53,510 nucleotides of DNA from Pelagibacteraceae bacterium AG-422-B15 (GTDB lineage Bacteria; Pseudomonadota; Alphaproteobacteria; Pelagibacterales; AG-422-B15). A program made the translations under genes and the position numbers. This document shows, one piece after another, positions 1 through 10,323 of the stretch. Under the pieces are notes generated by a model that ran no database searches, was not told the DNA's origin, and was given only the letters and a program-made list of their open reading frames with translations. Every line of letters starts with the position of its first letter. Position 1 is the first letter of the stretch. The stretch spans positions 1 through 53,510 of the forward strand of contig QCMN01000007.1 in assembly GCA_003213715.1 (NCBI GenBank), read 5' to 3'.

Positions 1-817
1 AATTTTCAATGCTATTAGTGATAATCCTATAAGCAAAAATATCTGACAATTGCCTAAAAGCAATTTGCTTATTCTGCATTTTATTCCATACAGAGAAGAT
101 TTTTTTTTCACGTCCTATTATTTGACAATCAATTTCATTTTTTTCTAAAAGACTAAAGATTCTTGTCTTTATTTTATCAGTTAAATTAGATTTATCTTTC
201 TTTAAATACTCAATTCTTGTCATTAATGAGGAATATGCAGATGGATTTAAAATTTGAAATGATAAATCTTCCAACTCGTCTTTGAATTCATGCATCCCTA
301 ATCTTCCAGCAAGGGGGGCATAAATTTCTAATGTTTCCGATGCAATACGTTGTCGTCTTTTTTCCTGTGGAATAAATTGAATTGTTCTCATATTGTGTAA
401 ACGGTCAGCTAACTTTACTAACAAAACTCTTATATCCTTCGACATTGCTAAAATTAATTTTCTGAAATTTTCAGCCTGGAATTTATTTTCAGTATACGTT
501 TCAATTTTTGAAAGTTTTGTAACGCCATTTACTAATTGAAGGACTTCTTTTCCAAATTTTTCTTCAATTTCATTTTCTGTAGCAAGAGTATCCTCAAGTG
601 TGTCATGTAAAAGGCCCGTTATAATTGTGGAAGTATCTAACTTTAAGTTTAATAGAATATCTGCAACTGCAACTGGGTGAGATATATAAGGATCACCTGA
701 ATGCCTTTTTTGTGACTTGTGACACTCGACTGCAAAAGAATAAGCTTTTTCTATTAATTTAGAATCAAGATTCTTATCAATTGGTTTTGCAGGTTTATAG
801 ACTGTTGATTGTGCCAT
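1..817 (-). CDS. rsh: RelA/SpoT-family (p)ppGpp synthetase/hydrolase, N-terminal part (runs off window)
   Basis: Reading the minus strand from an ATG at 815-817 gives 272 codons open to the window edge. The N-terminal HD hydrolase domain is visible: HP at residues 47-48, HD at 71-72 in LLHDTLEDT, and LADRLHNM around 136-143, so the metal-binding residues look intact. The start of the synthetase domain follows (GREKKIFSVWNKM near 235-247, then DIFAYRII). Intact HD plus synthetase suggests a bifunctional Rsh that makes and degrades (p)ppGpp in the stringent response; the rest of the synthetase and the TGS/ACT regions lie outside. It follows folK with a 55-bp spacer and is probably the last gene seen of the dapA-smpB-folK run. 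No clear Shine-Dalgarno precedes the chosen start. Most alphaproteobacteria carry one such long Rsh, which fits. Confidence 0.93.
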   Translation of the reverse strand, partial: MAQSTVYKPAKPIDKNLDSKLIEKAYSFAVECHKSQKRHSGDPYISHPVAVADILLNLKLDTSTIITGLLHDTLEDTLATENEIEEKFGKEVLQLVNGVTKLSKIETYTENKFQAENFRKLILAMSKDIRVLLVKLADRLHNMRTIQFIPQEKRRQRIASETLEIYAPLAGRLGMHEFKDELEDLSFQILNPSAYSSLMTRIEYLKKDKSNLTDKIKTRIFSLLEKNEIDCQIIGREKKIFSVWNKMQNKQIAFRQLSDIFAYRIITNSIEN

Positions 818-872
818 AATGCACTATTAATCATACATTATATACTAAGTGAAGCCCAAAATAATTGATAAT

Positions 873-1391
873 TTATAAAGTATTCAAGACTTTGTATAAT
901 TTATCTTCAATATGCAAGCTTTTATGAAGCCTCATAATTGATGATTTTTTTTCAGAGTGGAGCCATCCAGGACAAATGTCCAATAAAGGTCTTAATACAA
1001 AATTTCTCTCATGAAGTCTTGGATGTGGAATTTCAACAGAATTTTTTTTCTCCTCTATCAATATTTTACTGGACTTACTAAGCAAAAGAATATCCAAGTC
1101 ACATGTTCGAGAAGTATTTTTACGATAGGCGTATCTTCCAGTAATTCTCTCAATTTTTTTTAAAATTATTAGTAAATTTTTAGGTTTTAATTTTGTTTCA
1201 ACGACTAAAGCAGCGTTTAAAAAGGTTTCGGCAGCAGTTTTAAAATTTTTAGGTGGCGATGAATATAATTTAGACTTTTTTATTACTTTGATATTGTTAC
1301 GCTCCAACTCTTTTAAAACAAATTTAAGTGTATCTAATTTATTACCAAATCTTGAGTTAGAATTTGACCCAATTCCTAAAGCGTAAATCAT
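873..1391 (-). CDS. folK: 2-amino-4-hydroxy-6-hydroxymethyldihydropteridine pyrophosphokinase (HPPK)
   Basis: The 172-residue product transfers pyrophosphate from ATP to 6-hydroxymethyl-7,8-dihydropterin in folate synthesis. Visible family features are the N-terminal ALGIGSN strand, the [10 protein letters not shown] segment near 57-67, the R-x-C-DLDILL metal-binding signature ([11 protein letters not shown], near 93-103) and the [16 protein letters not shown] segment near 120-135. Length is normal for HPPK. The start ATG overlaps the smpB stop in an ATGA arrangement, so it is probably translationally coupled to smpB. folP and folB are not in the window. Confidence 0.93.
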   Translation of the reverse strand: MIYALGIGSNSNSRFGNKLDTLKFVLKELERNNIKVIKKSKLYSSPPKNFKTAAETFLNAALVVETKLKPKNLLIILKKIERITGRYAYRKNTSRTCDLDILLLSKSSKILIEEKKNSVEIPHPRLHERNFVLRPLLDICPGWLHSEKKSSIMRLHKSLHIEDKLYKVLNTL

Positions 1392-1825
1392 CCGTATTTT
1401 TTTTTCTCCCTAACCCAATCTTTTCTTTTTTTAGCATCTCTTTTATCATGTAGTTTTTTTCCTTTAGCAAGAGCAATTTCCAACTTTGCCTTACCTTTTT
1501 TATTGAAATATATTTTTGTTGGGATCAAAGTAAGTGACTCTTTATTTAATTTTCCAATGATTTTTCTGATTTCTTTTTTGTTTAAAAGTAATTTTCGTGG
1601 ACGGTTTTCAACATGATTAAGATATGAAGCATTAGAATATTTCGAGAAATGTGAGTTTATTAAAAATATTTCACTATTATCTTCCCTTGCATATGACTCG
1701 GCTATCTCAACTCTTCCATTTCGAAGCGATTTTATCTCACTACCTTGTAGTTCAATTCCTGCCTCAAATAATTCAACAAATGTATAATTATACTTTGCTT
1801 TTCTGTTTTGAACTGCTATTTGCAA
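1388..1825 (-). CDS. smpB: SsrA (tmRNA)-binding protein SmpB
   Basis: SmpB binds tmRNA and delivers it to stalled ribosomes for trans-translation. The 145-residue protein shows the OB-fold core ([32 protein letters not shown]) and the basic C-terminal tail that folds in the decoding channel ([11 protein letters not shown]). The only start that gives the family N terminus is a TTG at 1823-1825. No in-frame ATG is seen upstream, so I infer a TTG start, which lacks a strong Shine-Dalgarno. It begins 2 bp after the dapA stop and overlaps folK by 4 bp. tmRNA itself is not in the window. Confidence 0.93.
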   Translation of the reverse strand: MQIAVQNRKAKYNYTFVELFEAGIELQGSEIKSLRNGRVEIAESYAREDNSEIFLINSHFSKYSNASYLNHVENRPRKLLLNKKEIRKIIGKLNKESLTLIPTKIYFNKKGKAKLEIALAKGKKLHDKRDAKKRKDWVREKKKYG

Positions 1826-1827
1826 GG

Positions 1828-2700
1828 CTATATTAATGATGCGTGCTTCATAGCTTTATCAATTAATTGCTTAGTTTCATCTGATATACTTGTGAGCGGC
1901 AGTCTTATGTCATCTTTGCATAAACCAAGCTTAGAAGCTGCGTATTTTACTGGGGCAGGACTGGACTCAACAAATAAAGCATGATGTAACGGCATCAGTT
2001 TGTCATTTATCTCAGAAGCTTTAGCAAAATTTTGATCTAAACAATGTTTCATAAATTCAGAACATAATTTTGGGGCGATATTAGACGTTACTGAGATAGA
2101 TCCGTGACCACCATAAATCATAAAAGCTAACGTAGTTGCATCATCTCCTGTTAATTGATTAAAATTTTCTCCTATTGTTGTTTTCGTTTCATAAACTCTT
2201 GGTATATCTGAAGTAGCATCCTTTACTCCAACAATGTTTTTAATTTTAAACAAATCCATCATTGTTTTTGTATTCATATCAACAATTGATCTGCCAGGAA
2301 TATTATAAATAATAATTGGAAGTGTAGTTGCCTTACTAATTGCCTCAAAGTGTGAATATAAACCATGTTGTGTAGGTTTATTATAATATGGTGTAACTAC
2401 TAAAGCTCCATCAGCACCTGCTTTTTCAGCGTGCATGGTGAGATCGATTGCTTCCTCGGTGTTGTTTGATCCTGTTCCTGCTATTACTGGTACACGTTTT
2501 GCTGTTTCTTCAATACATATTTCAACTGCCAGCTTGTGTTCTTCGTGGCTTAAAGTTGGTGACTCGCCTGTTGTACCTACAGGAACCAGTCCATGTATAC
2601 CCTCTGATATTTGAAAATCTATCAGAGACCTAAATGATTTTTCATCAATAGATTTACCGTCAAAGGGCGTAATTAATGCTGTATGAGATCCTTTAAACAT
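1828..2700 (-). CDS. dapA: 4-hydroxy-tetrahydrodipicolinate synthase
   Basis: DapA condenses pyruvate with aspartate semialdehyde, the first committed step to diaminopimelate and lysine. The 290-residue TIM-barrel protein has the Schiff-base lysine in GVKDATSD (Lys160), the catalytic Tyr132 in [10 protein letters not shown], the threonine pair in VGTTGESPT (43-44) and [11 protein letters not shown]. Length is typical. It is the first gene of the dapA-smpB-folK-rsh run, divergent from the transglycosylase gene across 80 bp; the DapA-transglycosylase neighbourhood fits peptidoglycan supply and turnover. A start at ATG 2698-2700 gives the expected N terminus. Confidence 0.96.
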   Translation of the reverse strand: MFKGSHTALITPFDGKSIDEKSFRSLIDFQISEGIHGLVPVGTTGESPTLSHEEHKLAVEICIEETAKRVPVIAGTGSNNTEEAIDLTMHAEKAGADGALVVTPYYNKPTQHGLYSHFEAISKATTLPIIIYNIPGRSIVDMNTKTMMDLFKIKNIVGVKDATSDIPRVYETKTTIGENFNQLTGDDATTLAFMIYGGHGSISVTSNIAPKLCSEFMKHCLDQNFAKASEINDKLMPLHHALFVESSPAPVKYAASKLGLCKDDIRLPLTSISDETKQLIDKAMKHASLI

Positions 2701-2780
2701 TGTTTACAATAGCACTTTTAATTATTTAAAAAAACCTTAATCATAAATATACTTGTGCAAATCAAACAAATAACTATTTC

Positions 2781-4895
2781 GTGAAAAAATTAATCATTTT
2801 TGTAGTAAGTCTATTTTTTATTTCAGGAATATCTTCTTTTGGAGAAATAACGCCTGTAAAGAGAAGTCTATACATTGAATTGCCAGGACCTGGGTTCTCG
2901 ATCCCAATAAAAAAACCAGCGCAGCCTGCACTCTCTCAATTGTTGAGCAATAAAGACTATGAGTTATTTGAGTTAGCGCTCGACAAGGCAGATGAATATA
3001 AATGGGATCGAGTGGTTGGAATAAGCGAAAATATTAATAATGAAACAGCAAAAGAAACATTAAACTGGCTTAGATATTATAATGGTGCAAGTAACTTAAC
3101 ATTTTCTGATTACAAAAAGTACATTGAGAAAAATTCAAATTGGCCTGAAATAGAAAAAATAAAACTTAAAGCTGAAACAAAAATCACATTTAGAGATAAT
3201 TACGATGATTTAATAAATTACTTTCGCGATAATCCTCCAGAAACAGGCTGGGGTCAAATTTATCTAGGTAACGCACTTTTAAATAGCGGCAAATCTGAAG
3301 AAGGAAAGAGACTTATTATTGATGGTTATATTGATGGCAATTTCACAAGAAAAGAACAATCTCAAATCATAAAAACTTATAAAAGTATTTTAAATAAAGA
3401 TCATCATCTAAGAAGAATAAATAAATTACTGTGGGACGGAAAATATAGGACTGCAGCCAGATTGGTAAAATATGTTGATAAAGATTATCAAAAACTATTT
3501 GAAGCCAGGATAGGATTAATTTCATTTGCAGGTGGTGTAGATAATTTAATAAAACTGGTTCCTGATGAATTGAAAAGTGATCCTGGGCTTGTTTATGATA
3601 GAATCAATTGGCGAATAAAAAAAAGAAAGTATGATAGTGCGCTAGTATTATTATTAGATATCAATAAATCAAATTCAAGTGAGTTAGTTCGCCCAGACAA
3701 ATTTTGGGATAAAAAAAGTTTTCTTATTAGGCGTTTAATTGACCGTCATGAATATGAAACTGCATACGCGCTTGCCATAAATCACGGTTTGAATGAAAGT
3801 AAAGATATTGCTGAGGCTGAGTGGTTAGCTGGTTGGATAGCTCTTACTTTTTTAGCTAATCCAGAATCAGCCTATCTTCATTTTCAAGAAATTTGGAATG
3901 TTTCATCAAGACCAATCTCAAAAGCAAGAGCCGCCTATTGGATGGGAAATGCATTAGAGGAAGTTGGTAATTCTAAAGAGTCGCAAAGCTGGTATGAAAA
4001 GGCTTCTTTGTACAGTCTTACCTTTTATGGTCAGCTCGCGGCGAGCAAATTATCAGAAAAGAAATTATTTAAACCAATGCTAGTAGAGTATTCCGATGCT
4101 AACAACACTGATTATAAAGAAAATCGACCAGTTTATTTATCAATCTCTTTGTTAAATGAATTTGATAGACCTAAATTGGTTAAAAAATTTATTTGGGATC
4201 TTGCTGATCGTGAAAACCTTAGTACTTCTGTAAATTCTGTCAAAACTGCAAATGATATAGAAAGACATGATTTTGCAGTTCAAGCAGGTAAAATTTTATA
4301 TTATAACCACACAATTCTTGACCCTCTAAGCTTTCCTCAAATTGAAAGACCTGAATTTGGAAAAATTATTTTTCCAGAACAAAGTCTAATACATTCTGTA
4401 ACAAGACAAGAGAGTCAGTTTGATCCTAAAGCTGGAAGTTATGCAGGAGCTAAAGGATTAATGCAACTTATGCCGTATACTGCAAAAAGGGTCTCAAAAG
4501 GGTTAAAGCTTGAATATACAAAGAGTAAATTAACTGAAGATCCAAAATATAATGTAATTTTAGGAAGTGCTTATTTAGATAAATTACTATCGAACTATAA
4601 TGGCTCATACATTTTGTCTCTTGCAGCTTATAATGCCGGTGAATCACGGGTTTCCAGATGGATAAAAAAATATGGGGACCCAAGAAAAGACGATATTACA
4701 AGTGAAAATTGGATAGAGTTGATACCTTTCAAAGAAACAAGAAATTATGTTCAAAGAGTAATGGAAAATATTCAAGTATATGAATTTATTGAGAATGGAT
4801 TGAAACCAATTGAGTACACTTTATCTTATAATCTCAATCGTGCTTATGTTGGAGGAAAAACTCTAATTAAACCAAGTAAGAAAAAAGAATCATAA
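2781..4895 (+). CDS. slt: Soluble lytic murein transglycosylase, exported
   Basis: The 704-residue protein starts at a GTG and opens with a Sec signal peptide (KK, then a hydrophobic stretch to about residue 20), so it should act in the periplasm. A long alpha-helical superhelical region (about 50-500) precedes a C-terminal SLT catalytic domain with the catalytic Glu544 in RQESQFDPKA, then GAKGLMQLMP and LSLAAYNAGESRV. The enzyme cleaves the MurNAc-GlcNAc bond of peptidoglycan to form 1,6-anhydro ends. This is the Slt70 arrangement. It stands alone on the plus strand between dapA and tRNA-Ser; no convincing promoter could be chosen in the 80-bp divergent spacer. Confidence 0.93.
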   Translation: MKKLIIFVVSLFFISGISSFGEITPVKRSLYIELPGPGFSIPIKKPAQPALSQLLSNKDYELFELALDKADEYKWDRVVGISENINNETAKETLNWLRYYNGASNLTFSDYKKYIEKNSNWPEIEKIKLKAETKITFRDNYDDLINYFRDNPPETGWGQIYLGNALLNSGKSEEGKRLIIDGYIDGNFTRKEQSQIIKTYKSILNKDHHLRRINKLLWDGKYRTAARLVKYVDKDYQKLFEARIGLISFAGGVDNLIKLVPDELKSDPGLVYDRINWRIKKRKYDSALVLLLDINKSNSSELVRPDKFWDKKSFLIRRLIDRHEYETAYALAINHGLNESKDIAEAEWLAGWIALTFLANPESAYLHFQEIWNVSSRPISKARAAYWMGNALEEVGNSKESQSWYEKASLYSLTFYGQLAASKLSEKKLFKPMLVEYSDANNTDYKENRPVYLSISLLNEFDRPKLVKKFIWDLADRENLSTSVNSVKTANDIERHDFAVQAGKILYYNHTILDPLSFPQIERPEFGKIIFPEQSLIHSVTRQESQFDPKAGSYAGAKGLMQLMPYTAKRVSKGLKLEYTKSKLTEDPKYNVILGSAYLDKLLSNYNGSYILSLAAYNAGESRVSRWIKKYGDPRKDDITSENWIELIPFKETRNYVQRVMENIQVYEFIENGLKPIEYTLSYNLNRAYVGGKTLIKPSKKKES

Positions 4896-4906
4896 TAACA
4901 GTAGTG

Positions 4907-5000
4907 TGGCGGAGAGAGAGGGATTCGAACCCTCGGTACGGGTATAAGCCCGCACAACTCCTTAGCAGGGAGCCGGTTTCAACCACTCACCCATCTCTCC
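4907..5000 (-). tRNA. tRNA-Ser, anticodon GCU
   Basis: The minus strand folds as a class II tRNA. The 7-bp acceptor GGAGAGA pairs with TCTCTCC, followed by discriminator G and an encoded CCA. The anticodon loop CTGCTAA carries GCT. A long variable arm and the T-loop TTCGAAT are present. It reads AGC/AGU codons. It lies between the convergent ends of slt and the gatB side; its upstream spacer (5001-5048) is AT-rich with no clear promoter. Confidence 0.97.
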
Positions 5001-5048
5001 ACACATTGTTTTAATATATCAAATTTATATCGATTAAAAGAAATTACT

Positions 5049-6479
5049 TTATTGTGATAACTTTTTCTTGATAAGATCATTAACTATTTTTGGATTAGCT
5101 TTACCTTTAGAAAGTTTCATGGCCTCACCAACAAAAAAACCAAAAAGTTTATCTTTTCCATTTTTATATTTTTTAACGTTTTCTGGATTTGAATTTAATA
5201 CATTATCAACTAGGCTTTCTATTTCATTTTTATCACTAATTTGAGACAAACCTTTTTCATCAATAATTTCTAACGCGCCTTTGCCACTTTCACACATTTC
5301 CTCCAGCACTTCCTTTGCTTGACGGTTTGAAATCTTACCATTTTCGATGTTATCAACCAGTTCACCAAGTTGTTTTGAAGTAATTGGACTATTTTCAATA
5401 ATAAGATTTTTTTTATTAAGTATTGAAAATAATTCGCCAGTAACCCATGTTGTTACAAGTTTTGGATTCCTATTTTTTACAACGTCTTCGAAATATCTAC
5501 TTATTGCTTTGTCTGAAACAATAATATTTGCGTCATAAGAACTAAGAGAGTATTCATTAATTAACCTCTCTTTTATTTGATCTGGCAATTCTGGTATTGA
5601 GTCTTGTAAACCTTTAATCCAGTCATCATCCAAAGTGAGCGGCAAAAGGTCTGGATCAGGAAAATATCGATAATCATGAGCATCTTCTTTTGACCTCATA
5701 GATCTCGTTTCACCAGACTGCGTATTAAATAATCTTGTTTCTTGATTAACACTATCTCCTTGCTCAATTAGTTTTATTTGTCTTTTTGCTTCATAAACGA
5801 TAGCTGCATGAATAAATTTAAATGAGTTTAAGTTTTTGATTTCGCACCTTGTACCTAATTCATTTCCAGGTTTGTTTACAGAAACATTTACGTCGGCTCT
5901 TAGAGATCCTTGTTCCATATTTCCATCACATGTACCAAGATATCTTAGAATACTTCTAACTTTTCGAACATATTCAACAGCCTCCTCTGGTGAGTTCATA
6001 TCTGGTTTAGATACAATTTCCATTAAAGCAATTCCTGAACGATTCAAGTCAACAAAAGTGAGGTTTGGATCCTGATCGTGCAAACTTTTACCTGCATCTT
6101 GTTCTAAATGAAGTCTTTCAACCCCTATTTTCTTTTGACCGTTTTCAGTTTCTATTTCAACAAATCCTTCTCCCACTATTGGGTCCTTATACTGAGATAT
6201 CTGGTAGCCTTGTGGTAGGTCTTGATAAAAATAATTCTTACGATCAAAAATAGATTTTTTATTTATTTTTGCATTTAATCCAATCCCTGACTTAATGGCT
6301 TGCTCAATACAAAATTTATTTATTACAGGCAGCATTCCTGGCATTGCTGCATCAATTAAACTAACTTGACTATTAGGTTTAGATCCAAAATCGGTTGGTG
6401 ATGATGAAAATAATTTAGATTTTGAATTAACTTGAGCATGAATCTCTATTCCAATAACTAAATTCCAACCCTCTATCAT
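5049..6479 (-). CDS. gatB: Asp-tRNA(Asn)/Glu-tRNA(Gln) amidotransferase subunit B
   Basis: GatB holds the kinase/tRNA side of GatCAB, which amidates misacylated Glu-tRNA(Gln) or Asp-tRNA(Asn). The family N terminus ([17 protein letters not shown]) is followed by [25 protein letters not shown] and [17 protein letters not shown]. The C-terminal GatB/YqeY helical domain occupies roughly the last 150 residues. I chose ATG 6477-6479 (476 aa): it overlaps the gatA stop as ATGA and has GGTGG a few bases upstream. An ATG 12 bases earlier (6491) would add only MVAQ. Last gene of gatC-gatA-gatB. Confidence 0.95.
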   Translation of the reverse strand: MIEGWNLVIGIEIHAQVNSKSKLFSSSPTDFGSKPNSQVSLIDAAMPGMLPVINKFCIEQAIKSGIGLNAKINKKSIFDRKNYFYQDLPQGYQISQYKDPIVGEGFVEIETENGQKKIGVERLHLEQDAGKSLHDQDPNLTFVDLNRSGIALMEIVSKPDMNSPEEAVEYVRKVRSILRYLGTCDGNMEQGSLRADVNVSVNKPGNELGTRCEIKNLNSFKFIHAAIVYEAKRQIKLIEQGDSVNQETRLFNTQSGETRSMRSKEDAHDYRYFPDPDLLPLTLDDDWIKGLQDSIPELPDQIKERLINEYSLSSYDANIIVSDKAISRYFEDVVKNRNPKLVTTWVTGELFSILNKKNLIIENSPITSKQLGELVDNIENGKISNRQAKEVLEEMCESGKGALEIIDEKGLSQISDKNEIESLVDNVLNSNPENVKKYKNGKDKLFGFFVGEAMKLSKGKANPKIVNDLIKKKLSQ

Positions 6480-7951
6480 TTGAGCCACCATTTTGTTGGA
6501 GTTTCTGAATAGTTAATGGTTTCCTCTATATTTCTGGCAACATTGAGTAGTTTTTGTTCTTCAAATGAATTTGTTATCAATTGTAAGCCAATTGGCAAAT
6601 TATTTTCGTCATTTGCGAAGGGAATTGATATACCTGGTAAACCCGCAAGATTTACAGGAACAGTAAAAATGTCATTTAGATAGTTTTGTACTGGATCAGA
6701 AGGCTCATTTGCAATTTCAAAGGCTGTTGAAGGTGTTGAAGGAGTGAGAATCGCATCAACTTTTTTAAAGGCTTCAACGTAGTCACTTTTTATTAATGAT
6801 CTTATCTTTTGTGCCTTAATATAATAAGCATCGTAATACCCTGATGACAATACATATGTACCAATTAATATTCTTCTCTTTACTTCATCGCCAAATCCTT
6901 CTGATCTCGTTTTTTCGTACATATCAATGAGATCATTTCCTTTGACTCTTAGTCCATATCTTACTCCATCATAGCGAGCTAAATTTGATGAAGCTTCTGC
7001 AGGTGCGATAATATAGTAAGCAGGTAAAGCGCTCATTGTATGAGGCAGGCTAATATCTACTATTTCTGCTCCGTTATTTTTTAGTAAATTTGCACACTCA
7101 TCCCAGCTTTTTTGAGTACTAGCTGGAAGCTTGTCACTTCTAAATTCCTTTGGTATTCCAATTTTCATCCCTTTTATGTCTGAATTTAAATTTTCATAAT
7201 AATTTTCTTTTGGATTAACCGAAGAAGTTGAGTCCTTTTCATCATGACCCGATATAATGTCTAATAAGATTGCAGCGTCTTCAACAGTTTTTGTAATTGG
7301 TCCCGCTTGATCTAATGAAGATGCAAATGCAACAATTCCCCATCTGGATACTCTTCCATATGAAGGTTTCAAACCAACAGTACCTGTAAAAGAAGCTGGC
7401 TGTCTAATTGAGCCTCCAGTATCCGTTCCAAGAGAGGCTACACAAAGATCACCTGAAACTGCTGCTGCTGATCCTCCAGATGATCCTCCTGGAACAAGCT
7501 CATTATCAGAATTTACAGATTTCCATGGATTCTTAACTGAACCAAAAAAACTAGTTTTGTTAGTTGAACCCATTGCAAATTCATCACAATTTAATTTGCC
7601 TAAACTAATCAAGCCTGCATCATCACAATTTTGAGTTACTGTAGACTCATAATTTGGAACAAAGTTTGATAAAATTTTACTTGATGCTGTAGTAGTCACA
7701 CCCTTCGTACAAAATAAATCTTTTATTCCAATTGGAATTCCGTCGTACTTACTTCTGAGATTTTGACTTTTTCTTCTTTCGTCAGACTTTTCAGCATCAA
7801 TAAGAGCTTTCTCTTGTGATATAGTATTATAGCAATTTAACTCCTTACCATTTTCAATATTTTTTAAATACTCTGAAGTTAACTCTTTCGATGATATTTT
7901 ATTATTTTCCAAAAGAACTGCCAGCGATTTTAATGTATAACTATCTTTCAT
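6476..7951 (-). CDS. gatA: Asp-tRNA(Asn)/Glu-tRNA(Gln) amidotransferase subunit A
   Basis: GatA is the amidase subunit that releases ammonia from glutamine for GatB. The 491-residue protein has the amidase-signature Ser-cisSer-Lys triad: Lys77 in IGIKDLF, Ser157 in [11 protein letters not shown] and Ser181 in [11 protein letters not shown]. Length and motif spacing match the family. Its start shares a base with the gatC stop (TAATG), and its stop overlaps gatB, so the three subunits are translationally coupled. Presence of GatCAB suggests that Gln-tRNA and/or Asn-tRNA is made indirectly, as is usual in alphaproteobacteria. Confidence 0.97.
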   Translation of the reverse strand: MKDSYTLKSLAVLLENNKISSKELTSEYLKNIENGKELNCYNTISQEKALIDAEKSDERRKSQNLRSKYDGIPIGIKDLFCTKGVTTTASSKILSNFVPNYESTVTQNCDDAGLISLGKLNCDEFAMGSTNKTSFFGSVKNPWKSVNSDNELVPGGSSGGSAAAVSGDLCVASLGTDTGGSIRQPASFTGTVGLKPSYGRVSRWGIVAFASSLDQAGPITKTVEDAAILLDIISGHDEKDSTSSVNPKENYYENLNSDIKGMKIGIPKEFRSDKLPASTQKSWDECANLLKNNGAEIVDISLPHTMSALPAYYIIAPAEASSNLARYDGVRYGLRVKGNDLIDMYEKTRSEGFGDEVKRRILIGTYVLSSGYYDAYYIKAQKIRSLIKSDYVEAFKKVDAILTPSTPSTAFEIANEPSDPVQNYLNDIFTVPVNLAGLPGISIPFANDENNLPIGLQLITNSFEEQKLLNVARNIEETINYSETPTKWWLK

Positions 7952-8238
7952 TATTCGATCACTTTTGGAACAACAAAAAAGTCCATTTCTTTTTCAGGTG
8001 CATTTTCTAATATATCTTCAGCACTATTCTTAGTATCGACTTTATCATCTCTAACTTCTAATTTTTGATTAAGGGAATTAGATGTTGGATCAACTTGATC
8101 AGTTTTAATTTCTTTTAACTGATCAACAAATTCTAAGATTGAATTAAGATCCTTACTAAGATTATTGAGTTTATCGTCACTGATTGAAATTCTTGCTAAC
8201 TTTCCAAGCTTTAAAAGACTTTTCTTATCAAATTCCAT
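7951..8238 (-). CDS. gatC: Asp-tRNA(Asn)/Glu-tRNA(Gln) amidotransferase subunit C
   Basis: GatC is the small subunit that wraps around GatA and stabilises the GatA-GatB complex. The 95-residue product has the typical N-terminal helices ([18 protein letters not shown]), [16 protein letters not shown] and a C-terminal FFVVPKVIE. It is the first gene of gatCAB and diverges from ruvX with only 31 bp between annotated starts, so the two promoters must overlap each other or lie in coding sequence. Confidence 0.93.
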   Translation of the reverse strand: MEFDKKSLLKLGKLARISISDDKLNNLSKDLNSILEFVDQLKEIKTDQVDPTSNSLNQKLEVRDDKVDTKNSAEDILENAPEKEMDFFVVPKVIE

Positions 8239-8269
8239 TTTTATATGAGGTACTAACTTAAATTAATGT

Positions 8270-8779
8270 ATGATATACAGTCAAAAAATGACTAATGAAA
8301 CAAAAAAAGAAGTAGATATCGCAGAATTTAAGTCATTAGTGGAAAGTTATCATAAAATTCTAGGATTGGATATTGGCAGTAAAAGAATTGGAGTTGCAAT
8401 TTCTACATCGGATATGACGGGGGCTCTACCATTAAGAACTATTAAATATTCAAACATGAAAGACTTTCTGAAAGAATTAAATGAGCTAGTTAGACTTCAC
8501 GACGTTAAAGCACTCATCATTGGACTGCCATTAAATATGGATGGAAGTGAGGGAAAAAGTGCTCAATCAATCCGTGATAAATCAAGAGCAATAAATTTGT
8601 CTTTGAATATTCCCTATTCTTTTTGGGATGAAAGACTTTCTACTGTTGCTGTGGACAAGCTATATATAGATAATTCTAAAAGCAGAAAAAAAGCCCATAA
8701 TGAAAAAAAAGAAATTGATAGTCTCGCTTCAGCATTTATCTTGGAAGGTGCATTAAATTATATTAAAAGAATTAATTAA
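8270..8779 (+). CDS. ruvX: RuvX/YqgF-family pre-16S rRNA nuclease
   Basis: RuvX (YqgF) is an RNase-H-fold nuclease implicated in maturation of the 16S rRNA 5' end. The first acidic motif ILGLDIGSKRIGVAIS lies near 31-46, ALIIGLPLNMDGSEG near 84-98, FWDERLST near 119-126, and a C-terminal IDSLASAFILEGAL. The 169-residue form has about 30 residues ahead of the fold; an in-frame ATG at 8288 would shorten this by six. Its stop overlaps the pyrB start (TAATG). Linkage of ruvX to gatC and pyrB is seen in alphaproteobacteria. Confidence 0.92.
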   Translation: MIYSQKMTNETKKEVDIAEFKSLVESYHKILGLDIGSKRIGVAISTSDMTGALPLRTIKYSNMKDFLKELNELVRLHDVKALIIGLPLNMDGSEGKSAQSIRDKSRAINLSLNIPYSFWDERLSTVAVDKLYIDNSKSRKKAHNEKKEIDSLASAFILEGALNYIKRIN

Positions 8780-9717
8780 TGCTTGAAAACATTAAAATCC
8801 CTAAAATCTCTCAAACCCATCTGCATGGCATAAAAAATCTCAGCATTGAGGATATAAATAATATTTTAGAACTCAGTAAAATTTTCAAAGAGCACAACAA
8901 GGAAAAGGATAAAAAAATACCTATCTTAAAGGGTAGAACAATTATAAATCTTTTTTTTGAACCCTCTACAAGAACACTAATCTCTTTTGAAATAGCTGCT
9001 AAAAGATTAGGCGCTGATGTAATTAATATGAATATTGAAGGGTCTTCATTAAGAAAAGGTGAAAGTTTATTTGATACCGCTCAAACTTTAGGAGCAATGA
9101 ACCCTGATCTTGTAATTATCAGACATGGAGAAAATGATGCCTCAAAAGAAATTGCTAAAATATTAGAATGTCCTGTTATAAATGCTGGAGAAGGTGTTAA
9201 TGAACACCCCACACAAGCATTGCTTGATGCTTATACAATCATGAATCACAATCGAAAGCTTAATGATATCACAGTTTCAATATGTGGTGATCTTGAACAT
9301 AGTCGAGTAGCAAGGTCAAACTACTATCTTCTAAATAAAATGAAATCAAAAGTTAGATTCGTATTTCCTGATTATTTTAAACCAAAAGATTTAGATAAAT
9401 ATGATGTTGAAACGTTCACAAATTTAGAAGAAGGCATAAAAGATGCTGATATAGTGATGATGCTTAGAATCCAAAATGAAAGAATAAAAGATTTAAATCT
9501 TCCATCAGCAGACGATTATTTTAAAAGTTTTGGACTTACTTATGAAAAGTTAAAATTAGCAAAGCCTGAAGTACTAGTGCTTCACCCTGGTCCAATAAAT
9601 CGAGGTGTAGAAATAGAGAATGAACTAGCTGATGATGTAAACAAATCAGTGATAACTGAACAGGTTGAAAATGGAGTAGCTGTTCGGATGGCTTGTTTGT
9701 CAATTATGGTGAAATGA
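8779..9717 (+). CDS. pyrB: Aspartate carbamoyltransferase, catalytic subunit
   Basis: PyrB joins carbamoyl phosphate and aspartate, the committed step of pyrimidine synthesis. The 312-residue product carries the carbamoyl-phosphate loop FFEPSTRTLISFE (59-71), RHGEND, NEHPTQALLDAYT, the aspartate-domain segment SICGDLEHSRVARS and the C-terminal HPGPINRGVEI. No PyrI regulatory subunit is present, as usual for alphaproteobacteria. Dihydroorotase (pyrC), which commonly follows pyrB in this neighbourhood, is absent. The stop overlaps the plsY start. Confidence 0.96.
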   Translation: MLENIKIPKISQTHLHGIKNLSIEDINNILELSKIFKEHNKEKDKKIPILKGRTIINLFFEPSTRTLISFEIAAKRLGADVINMNIEGSSLRKGESLFDTAQTLGAMNPDLVIIRHGENDASKEIAKILECPVINAGEGVNEHPTQALLDAYTIMNHNRKLNDITVSICGDLEHSRVARSNYYLLNKMKSKVRFVFPDYFKPKDLDKYDVETFTNLEEGIKDADIVMMLRIQNERIKDLNLPSADDYFKSFGLTYEKLKLAKPEVLVLHPGPINRGVEIENELADDVNKSVITEQVENGVAVRMACLSIMVK

Positions 9718-10295
9718 TATTCGAAATAATTTTAATAATTTACTTTTCCTACCTTCTAGGATCAATCCCAACTGGTATTTTGGTATCATGGTTATTCAAT
9801 TTAGGGGAGCTTAAAAGTATTGGCTCAGGAAATATTGGGGCTACGAACGTACTAAGAACAGGAAACTTTTCAGCTGCAGGAATTACACTATTAGTTGATT
9901 TTTTTAAAGCGTTAATACCAATAACACTTACTCTGGCAATCAATGATAATTTACTTTTTATTTCTGGAACTTTTATTCTATTTGGTCATATATTTCCTAT
10001 ATGGCTTGATGATTTAAAAGGAGGTAAAGGATATGCTTCTTTTATGGGAATTATATTTGCAGTTAACTTTTATTTATTTTTAGCTCTTGGAGTAAGTTGG
10101 ATTATAATCTTTGTGATTTATAGATATTCGTCACTAGCAAGTTTGCTTTCCGCAAATTTAATTTCGTTAATTTCATTATTTTATTTTGATTTCAATGTTT
10201 CTTTTATGTGCTTAATTATAAATCTAATTATGATCTTTTCTCATCATGAAAATATAAATCGCTTATTAAGGCGTGAAGAAAAGAAATTGTATTAA
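9714..10295 (+). CDS. plsY: Acyl-phosphate glycerol-3-phosphate acyltransferase, membrane
   Basis: PlsY transfers an acyl group from acyl phosphate to glycerol-3-phosphate, starting phospholipid synthesis at the inner membrane. Three conserved loops are present: GSIPTGILV near 16-24, SGNIGATNVLR near 36-46 and DDLKGGKGYASFMG near 95-108, among about five to six hydrophobic segments. I chose ATG 9714 (193 aa), which overlaps the pyrB stop as ATGA; a TTG at 9693 would add seven residues inside pyrB and is less likely. The acyl-phosphate-forming partner PlsX is not in the window. Confidence 0.95.
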   Translation: MIFEIILIIYFSYLLGSIPTGILVSWLFNLGELKSIGSGNIGATNVLRTGNFSAAGITLLVDFFKALIPITLTLAINDNLLFISGTFILFGHIFPIWLDDLKGGKGYASFMGIIFAVNFYLFLALGVSWIIIFVIYRYSSLASLLSANLISLISLFYFDFNVSFMCLIINLIMIFSHHENINRLLRREEKKLY

Positions 10296-10323
10296 GCCTT
10301 ATATTCTGCCAATTATAAAATAT

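Noticed and set aside
2701-2780. Promoters in the dapA-slt divergent spacer
   Set aside because: Several TTGATT/TTTACA-like and AT-rich hexamers can be paired on each strand, but none has both a good -35 and -10 at normal spacing.
4896-4906. Intrinsic terminator between slt and tRNA-Ser
   Set aside because: Only 11 bases separate the slt stop from the tRNA 3' end, with no hairpin.
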